From Archilochus colubris (lineage: Eukaryota; Chordata; Aves; Apodiformes; Trochilidae): DNA of 64,000 bases. Positions 35,901 to 44,900 of the stretch are shown here, piece after piece; position 1 is the first letter of the stretch; each line of letters opens with the position of its first letter. The notes under the pieces were generated by a model. It was not told the DNA's origin and did no database searches. It was given only the letters and a program-made list of their open reading frames with translations. The translations under genes and the position numbers were made by a program. The DNA lies in assembly GCA_023079485.1 (NCBI GenBank), contig CM041101.1, positions 9,946,501 to 10,010,500 of the forward strand. Reading direction: 5' to 3'.

Positions 35901-38900
35901 TGTGTGAAGAGCCCCTGCCGCAACGGGGCCACGTGCCAGAACATCAACGGGAGCTACCGCTGCGCCTGCAGGACCGGCTTCACCGGCCGCAACTGCGACA
36001 CCGACATCGACGACTGCAAACCCAGTAAGAGCAGAGGCTGCTGCCCTGAGCTGTCGGCATCTCTGCCCCTCCTGGGGCCGGGAGCCCTGTGGCATGGGCC
36101 ATCCCCAGCCACTGCTTCAGTCAGGACCGTGCTGCAAACCCGTTTGGATGTTTTGAGCACGTCCCGGTTGAGCAGTGTCAGTGCGAAGCCAGGTGGGAGC
36201 TGTCAGGAAGGAAGCTTTGGGGGGAAAGCTGAGGTGCAGGCAGTGAGCGAGTGTGTCCCATGTGTCCTCCTTGTTCCAGATCCCTGGGCTCTGTCACATC
36301 CCTCCACGCAGCTGGGGGACACACAGGGACAGTGCTGTGAGGCAGCTCTTGGGCAGGGCTGCTGCACCAGGGCTGGACCCACTGCTGCTTCTTACACGTG
36401 TGTCCCTCCTCACCAGATCCGTGCCACAATGGTGGCTCCTGCTCTGATGGCATTGGCACATTCTTCTGCGAGTGCCTGGCTGGTTTCCGTGGGCCCAAGT
36501 GTGAGGAGGACATCAACGAGTGTGCCAGCAACCCCTGCAAGAATGGTGCCAACTGCACCGACTGTGTCAACAGCTACACCTGCACCTGCCCCTCTGGCTT
36601 CAGTGGCATCCACTGTGAGAACAACACCCCTGACTGCACAGAGAGGTACAGCCTCCCCTTGGGCAGGGCTGGAGCAAGGGGTTGAGGTCCCAGCACTGCC
36701 CCACAACCCTGGGCCTGTTTGTGGGGGTTTTGGGGTGGAAGATGTCCAGCAGTGACTAACTGGATGTGATGTTTGTGTTCCCAGCTCCTGCTTCAACGGT
36801 GGGACTTGTGTGGATGGCATCAACACCTTCACCTGCCTCTGTCCGCCCGGTTTCACGGGCAGCTACTGCGAGCACAACATTAATGAGTGTGACTCCAAAC
36901 CGTGCCTGAACGGGGGCACGTGTCAGGACAGCTATGGGACATACAAGTGCACTTGTCCACAGGGATACACTGGGCTCAACTGCCAGGTAGAGGAGCTTTG
37001 GGCTGTTGGTCACTGACCCCAGTGTCCTGGGGTGGGGATCTAGGGGGTCACTGCAGTCTTGCCTCCTGCAGAAACCCTGCTGGGTGCTGATCCCCATCCT
37101 TTGCTCTGCTTTCCCCAGAACCTGGTGCGTTGGTGTGACTCCTCTCCCTGCAAAAATGGAGGCAAGTGCTGGCAGACCAACAACCTGTACCGCTGTGAGT
37201 GCAACAGTGGATGGACAGGGCTCTACTGTGATGTCCCCAGTGTCTCTTGCGAGGTGGCTGCTAAGCAGCAAGGTCAGTCTCTGCCATGTGTACAGCCTCA
37301 CAGGGCCAGGGTGGGGTGCCTAGGTGCCTCTGTGGTGGGCACTGCCCAGGAACATGCTCAGTTCTCTTGGTGGGGATCCTCAGCAAAACCAGAGCAATCT
37401 CAAGGATTGCTGTAACGTGCAGTGACTGCATGTGTGACTGCACCCTGTGGCTGCAGTCCTGACTGTGATCCCCAGAGGGGCACGTGGTGGCCAGCATGTG
37501 GCCCTGTGGTGTGTGGGTGTCACCAGGGTCCCCCATCTCACTCCCCTCTCCTCGGCAGGTATCGACGTAGCACATCTGTGCAGGAATTCAGGGCTCTGTG
37601 TGGACACTGGCAACACCCATTTCTGCCGCTGCCAGGCTGGCTACACCGGCAGCTACTGTGAGGAGCAGGTGGATGAGTGCTCCCCCAACCCCTGCCAGAA
37701 CGGAGCCACCTGCACAGACTACCTGGGAGGCTACTCCTGCGAGGTGGGTGCCACAAGGAGCAGAGGTGCACCAGTTACTGCCTTTCTCCTGTCCAAAGAG
37801 CTGCCCCAGCTTCGGGCTAGCCCAATGTCCCTTCACTGAGTTGAAGGCTGGGGTGCTGGCTGTGCTCCTGCAGCCATGTGGGAATTGAATGAACCTCTCT
37901 GATAGTTCCCTTCTTCCCTCCTTGTAGTGCGTGGCTGGTTATCATGGAGTTAACTGCTCAGAGGAGATCAATGAGTGCTTGTCCCACCCGTGCCAGAATG
38001 GAGGAACCTGCATCGATCTCATCAATACCTACAAATGCTCCTGCCCCAGAGGAACTCAAGGTAAATTAATTCCCCAGGCTGGGGCATTAGTGGGCTGAGT
38101 ACAGATATCCTCAGTATCTGCTCATTAGCTGCTGGGGCTAGTGGAAGCAGATGCAAGGGTAGAGGTTTGTGTCTGCTCGAGAGCTTAGCTGTCAAGGCCA
38201 GGCAGCCTTGGGCGTGAGCTGCGTGGTGCTGAGTGCCTCCTCCTGCCAGAGCAGCAGCTCAGGCTGCCACTGAGCTGGTCAGGCTCAGCCCCTTGGCAGG
38301 GAAGGCTGACGCAAGGGACCACCTTGTGGGCACCCTGATATACTGTTTGATGAGCTGTGTGGGTTGTTCCCCCATTTCTCTAGGGGTGCACTGTGAGATC
38401 AATGTGGATGACTGCAGCCCTTTCTTTGATCCCGTCACCCTGGGGCCCAAGTGCTTTAACAATGGCAAGTGCACGGATCGGGTAGGTGGCTACAGCTGCA
38501 TCTGCCCCCCTGGCTTTGTAGGGGAGCGCTGCGAGGGAGATGTCAACGAGTGCCTGTCCAACCCCTGCGATGCCCGCGGCACCCAGAACTGCGTGCAGCG
38601 GGTCAATGACTACAAATGCGAGTGCCGACCTGGCTATGCGGGTGAGCACTGCGGCCCCCCAGCCCTGCAGCACCCCCCCCAAACCTCCAGCCTTCCTCTG
38701 CCCCTCACCTCCTCCTCTCCCTCGGCAGGCCGTCGCTGTGACACCGTGGTGGATGGCTGCAAAGGCAAACCCTGCAGGAACGGGGGAACGTGTGCAGTTG
38801 CCAGCAACACTGGCCGGGGTTTCATCTGCAAATGTCCCCCGGTAGGTACCTGCTCCTCTCCAGCTCTGAGCGTGAAGTGTTGCACGGGCTCTGCAAGTCA

Positions 38901-41900
38901 GCCCCGAGCAGACAGGGGCAGTCGAGGGGCCAGATTAGCCAGGGGTAAGCATGGAAGGGAAGATGCTTTGATGGGGTTGCTCAAATCCCTCCTGGTTTAG
39001 GGTCAGGGAGAAGGAGGAGGCTCAGCCCTGTAGGTGCAACACATGGCTCTGTGGGACCCCCTTGCCTGGCTGGCCATTACTTCCACCATATAAAGGTGGA
39101 GCAGGCAGGTATGGAGAAGAGCTCCCTACATTTTGAAGAGGATGTTTTCATGGGTTTTAATTCCACTGATGCCCTGGCTCACTAGGTTTGCGCTGCATTT
39201 CCCAGCACACACACGTGTTTTAGGGGGCTTGTAGGACATCGTCAGTGACTCTCTCCTTGCTGTCACCTCCCCAGGGTTTCGTAGGTGCCACCTGTGAGAA
39301 TGACTCCCGCACCTGCGGGAACCTGCACTGCCTGAACGGTGGCACCTGCATCTCCATCCACAAGAGCTCCAAGTGCATGTGCACGCCGGCCTTCACGGGT
39401 CCCGAGTGCCAGTACCCAGCCAGCAGCCCCTGCACATCCAACCCCTGCTATAACGGGGGCACCTGCGAGTTCTTCAGCGATGCCTCCCCGTACTACCGCT
39501 GCAACTGCCCTGCCAACTTCAACGGCCTCAACTGCCACATCCTCGACTTCGATTTCCAAGGAGGGATCGGGCAGGATATCATCCCACCCAAAATTGAGGA
39601 GAAGTGCGAGATCGCGGTTTGCGCGGGCTACGCCGGCAACAAGATCTGTGATGGGAAATGCAACAACCACGCCTGTGGCTGGGACGGGGGAGACTGCTCC
39701 CTCAACTTCAACGACCCCTGGAAGAACTGCTCCCAGTCCCTCCAGTGCTGGAAGTACTTCAACGATGGCAAGTGTGACTCTCAGTGCAATAACGCTGGCT
39801 GCCTCTATGATGGATTTGACTGCCAGAAGTACGAAGGGCAGTGCAAGTAAGTGACTTGCTTGTTTCCCCTCTTATTTTAAAGCCATGACCTCTGTACTGA
39901 TGCTCTGGGGGTATTTTTCTGGTTGCATCTGCTAAAGCTCCCAAGTACAGAGCTGTTGGTTGCTCTCTACATTCTGTTCTGCAGCTTTTGGGGCTGCAAC
40001 TCGAGCAACCGCACTTGCTTGTGGTCTTGCTGAGTTTATGTACACATGGAGTCTCTGGGTTTGGCTCCTTCCAGATGGCTTCCTTGTATCACCCCACAGA
40101 AGTGGAGTCTCCCACTCACAGTAGTAGCACAGTCAATTTCAGTGTAGGAAGACCCCAGATGGAAGAGCAGCCGTAAAACATGATGATGTTAACATCCAGG
40201 CATTTACCAAACATTGTCTTTGGCAATATCAGGAGATTAATCCCAGGTTCCCGGACAAACTCTGGTCTGAGTAACTATTCTGTGTCTCCATGTCTTCTCT
40301 GCATCACAGTAATTTCTCCTTTTTTTCTGGCATCTAAATTGCAACTTAGAATTTAACAGCTGCTGTCTTTCACCTGCAGAGGTGAATGTTTCACAGCACT
40401 GCATGAAGCAGTTGCCTTCTATGTAAACTAGCTTAAGTGTCTATCAGGATGAAGAATATTTATACAAAAGAGAGGTCCTTGGACCACTGCTTATTTTCTC
40501 AGCAGATGGGTAATACACACAGTACCTGGTCTGATTCATTCTTCTACCTTTCTTTTTCTTCTGCCCAGCCCTCTGTATGATCAGTACTGCAAAGACCACT
40601 TCTCAGATGGTCACTGTGACCAGGGCTGCAATAATTTTGAGTGTGAATGGGATGGTCTGGACTGTGCAAACATGCCAGAGAAGCTTGCAGATGGCACACT
40701 GGTGGTGGTGGTGCTCATCACTCCTGAGAACCTGAAGAACAACTCGTTCAACTTCCTGCGGGAGCTGAGCCGCGTGCTGCACACCAACGTGGTCTTCAAG
40801 AAGAACCCCAAGGGGGAATATATGATCTTCCCATACTATGGCAATGCAGAGGAGCTGAAAAAGCATTACATCAAGAGGTCAACAGAGGACTGGTCAGATA
40901 TGTCTAGTGCTGTCATCAACAAAGTAAAGAGCAGCCTCTACTCCAGGGTTGGCAGAAGGCAGAAGAGAGAGCTCGATCAGATGGACATCAGGGGGTAAGG
41001 AGGACCAATGGGCTCCTTTTACACTGAGCAGCATTTGTTTTCTGTGTCCATAATAGTAACACGCTCTGAAGGGAAGGAAGTAGGTCAGATAATTGTGTTT
41101 AGACGTAGCTTTCTGTGTGAATAGAAACCGGAGTTTGCTCTCATGTGGAAAAGCAAGTGCTCGCTCAGGAATCCCTGGTACAATGCTGAGCTGACTCTCA
41201 CGATTGAAGGAGTCCTGTGTATTGTTGGGAACTGGGGCCGGGCTGGGTGGGACCTGGAAGTAGAGGTTGGCCTGACCGACTGTCTGACTTCAGGAAGTCA
41301 TTAAGTTAAGCCTCAGTTTGTCCCTGGGAAATGCTTTCTAGAGCTTTGTTGTAACACTCAATTACTGCAAGCCGTGTTTGGAGATCTTTGGTATAAACAT
41401 ATAGATCTAACCTTCTCCCTCTCTCTGGGCTCAATCAAAAGTCACCAAAAGCAAAGGAGTTAGAGTGGCAGAACTGATGTGAAAAGATCTGAGGGCTCCC
41501 AAACTGCATTACTGAAGATACATAGTGTCTGAGGAATCTTAAAACATGGTGAAGCAGAGACTCCCTTCCATTCCTGTAGATAAGGAGGTAGATTTTACAG
41601 TGAACATCAAGACAAATCCAGTAGCCCACGAGTGTGAGCTGCAGGGCTGGGCCACAGGGAAGCAAGGGCATGGGTTCCCACCTTCTGATTCCCACTGATG
41701 GGGAGTTAAGAAGGGAATGGAGATGGATCTTGCTGCCTCCTCAGCGTGGTCACTGCTCATGTTTCTCATTGACTCTTGCACAGATCCATCGTCTACTTGG
41801 AAATCGACAACCGCCAGTGCATCCAGTCATCTTCCCAGTGCTTCCAGAGTGCAACTGATGTGGCAGCATTCCTGGGTGCTTTGGCCTCCCTTGGCAACCT

Positions 41901-44900
41901 GAACATACCCTACAAAATAGAAGCTGTTAAAAGTAAGTATGGCTGGTCAGCTGGGGGGGAGAGACAGCCAAAACTTCCCAGCCTCATCCATGTTTAAATT
42001 ATCTGTCAGCTGGCTACACATGAGCACAGTTGGGTTTTAATAACCTCACCTCTGTATTTTTTTCTTCCCCTTTAAGTCTCTTCTTAAAAAATTTGCAAGA
42101 AACCAGTTTATTATTTTTGCTTATTCCAGGTTTACTTAAAAATCATTACCACTATAAAAGTTATTAAAAAAAAAAAAAACAAACCAAGAAAAGACAGAAA
42201 ACCCAACCAGCTCAAATCAATCAGTGACATGCAAGGAGTTGAAGTTTGTATCTTGAAAATCCCCCCTAAATCCTTTTGTCTTAACAGCTCAATGCAAGCG
42301 CAATGATTTGAAGTTTGCTAATCCTTTTCCTTAAAGGAGAAAAAAGTGAAGCTGTCTCCTGATGCAGCCTGCCTTGTGCAGCCGAGAATCTGCCGATAGT
42401 TTGCAATTCTGATTAATAGCGTATAAAATGACCTTATTTTGGGGAAGGGGGGGGGGCTGATTTAGATCAGCTTTAGGTACCTCTATTAACTAATTTTGCT
42501 TCATTTCCACTCTGCCACTGGTTTGCTATGCAGCTTAATGTCTCGGCCTCTCTTTGTGCCCCACTGTTTTGTAGGTGAAACAGCTGAGCCCACGAAGAAC
42601 TCCCAGCTGTATCCTATGTACGTGGTGGGGGCTGTGCTGGTCTTGCTCGCTTTCTTTGGAGTGGGAGTACTGGTGTCTCGCAAGCGGCGCAGGGAGCATG
42701 GGCAGCTTTGGTTCCCAGAAGGCTTCAAAGTGACAGAGTCGAGCAAGAAGAAGCGACGAGAACCACTCGGGGAGGATTCTGTGGGACTCAAGTGAGTGAT
42801 TTGTTTGCCTAACCCCTTCCACACAGCTCAGCGGGGATGCTCGGAGCTCTTCCGAGAGAACCCGTCAGAGTTTTGTTCTCTAGTGCATGGTGTTGGGGCA
42901 GCAGGGAGGAGAAAAATCAGGTTTCCTAAAGTTCTGTATGGCGAAAACAACATTCCCATCTGGAGGAGGGTTTAAAATGCTTTGTGATCTGTTTGCACTC
43001 GGTAAAAAATGAAAGGGGAACCTCCTGGAAATTGCCTTGTTGATTCTTCTGTCAGTTTGTGCATGAACACAGTTTCTCACAAACTGCAGAGGAGTTAATT
43101 TTCTGTATGGTTTTATTTTTAAAGACCCCTGAAAAATGCTTCAGATGGCACGCTGATGGATGACAACCAAAATGAGTGGGGTGATGAGGAGACTTTGGAC
43201 ACCAAGAAGTTCAGGGTAAGCTCACTGCCATGTTCCCTTTCTGTGCTACAAGTCGTCCGTCGCTGGGTTCTGCCATGGAAGGAGCAGAGTGCTGCAGAAA
43301 GCAGCAGAGCAGAGGGACCCTCAGGTCTGCCCTGCTCATTCCTGCTGCCTCCTTCCTTGCAAATCCGTGTGTGACAAACCCACCTCTGAGACTGGCAGAA
43401 TGTCCCAGGCTAGAGCTCAGCTTTGGTCAGTGCTCATGTCTGCTGTCCTTCCCCAGTTTGAGGAGCAGGCGATGCTGCCTGACACGGATGACCAGACGGA
43501 TCACCGGCAGTGGACCCAGCAGCACCTGGATGCTGCTGACCTACGAATCTCCTCCATGGCACCCACTCCACCCCAGGGGGAAATCGATGCAGACTGCATG
43601 GATGTCAATGTCAGAGGGCCCGGTAAGGTGGACTCCTTTTTGCTTTTGTGCTGCTTGTCAGCTAATCTAAAATCCTCTCTTGCCTTGTGAGTAGTCCCAG
43701 ACAGCCCTACCTGTCTCCATGGCTAGTGTGATGCCCTGGCTAGCCATGCTGCATTGCATGGCTGCTGTTGTGTATGATTTAGAGATAGACCTTGTCACAT
43801 TTTGCTTTCCATGAGATCTCTTTGGTTTAGTCACTGAAACAGAAATTAGAGGAGACAGAAGTACCTGTTAAATCACCCAGTTTATCTCTCTGCCACTCTT
43901 TGATTCATCTCCTTCCACTCAACTGCACGTTTCACAATCTTCTTTTCAAGTTTTTACGTGTATTAATAGCTAATAGACTTTTAAATTATTACAAACATTT
44001 GGTCTTCCCCACACCTATGAAACTGTCCTCTGAAATAATAAAAACATTTAAGGCTGTGCTGTGCCATACTCGAGATTGCCTCGAGCCACCCTCCTTATAA
44101 ATTGCACCTTAGTGTGGAAGCCAGCAGATGAAATAGGAAAAGCAGTGAGTGGTGAGATACCACTGGGGAATTTCAGATCCATATCAGAGGAAGGATATTC
44201 GTGTTTGATGTTTAGAACAGTCAGAAACTGAGTCTTGCTGCACCCAGGAGAATAAGCATCTCTCACAGCTGAAGCATCTCACTGAGCCGCCGGCATTACG
44301 GGGAGGTCAAACCCCTTTCCTCACCGAGTGTCACCACCCCTGCTTTTCAGATGGCTTCACCCCCCTGATGATCGCCTCATGCAGCGGAGGAGGGCTGGAA
44401 ACGGGCAACAGTGAAGAGGAGGACGATGCCCCCGCCGTCATTTCGGATTTCATTTACCAAGGAGCCAGTTTACACAACCAGACCGACCGCACCGGCGAGA
44501 CCGCACTGCACCTGGCTGCCCGCTACTCCCGCTCCGACGCCGCCAAGCGCCTGCTGGAAGCCAGCGCGGATGCCAACATCCAGGATAACATGGGCAGGAC
44601 CCCCCTCCACGCTGCCGTCTCTGCAGATGCTCAAGGAGTCTTCCAGGTAACTGGTAACTCCCCTTCGGCCACCGGTCTCAGGGGGTTTCTGGGGAAGCGT
44701 TGGTGTCGGGTGAGACGCGTGGCAGAGCTTGTCGTGGGGTCTCCAGCTCTTCTCGGGCAAGGCTGTGAAAACTCCTCCTGAGGCAGGGCAGAATGCAGCA
44801 ACTCCATCTGGATCTGCACCCCTGGACTGGAGGGATCAACCTCTGGAAAGGAGGTTGCATGGTCCTGAGGCCTGGGTGGGTGCTGGAGTGGCCGCTGTCC

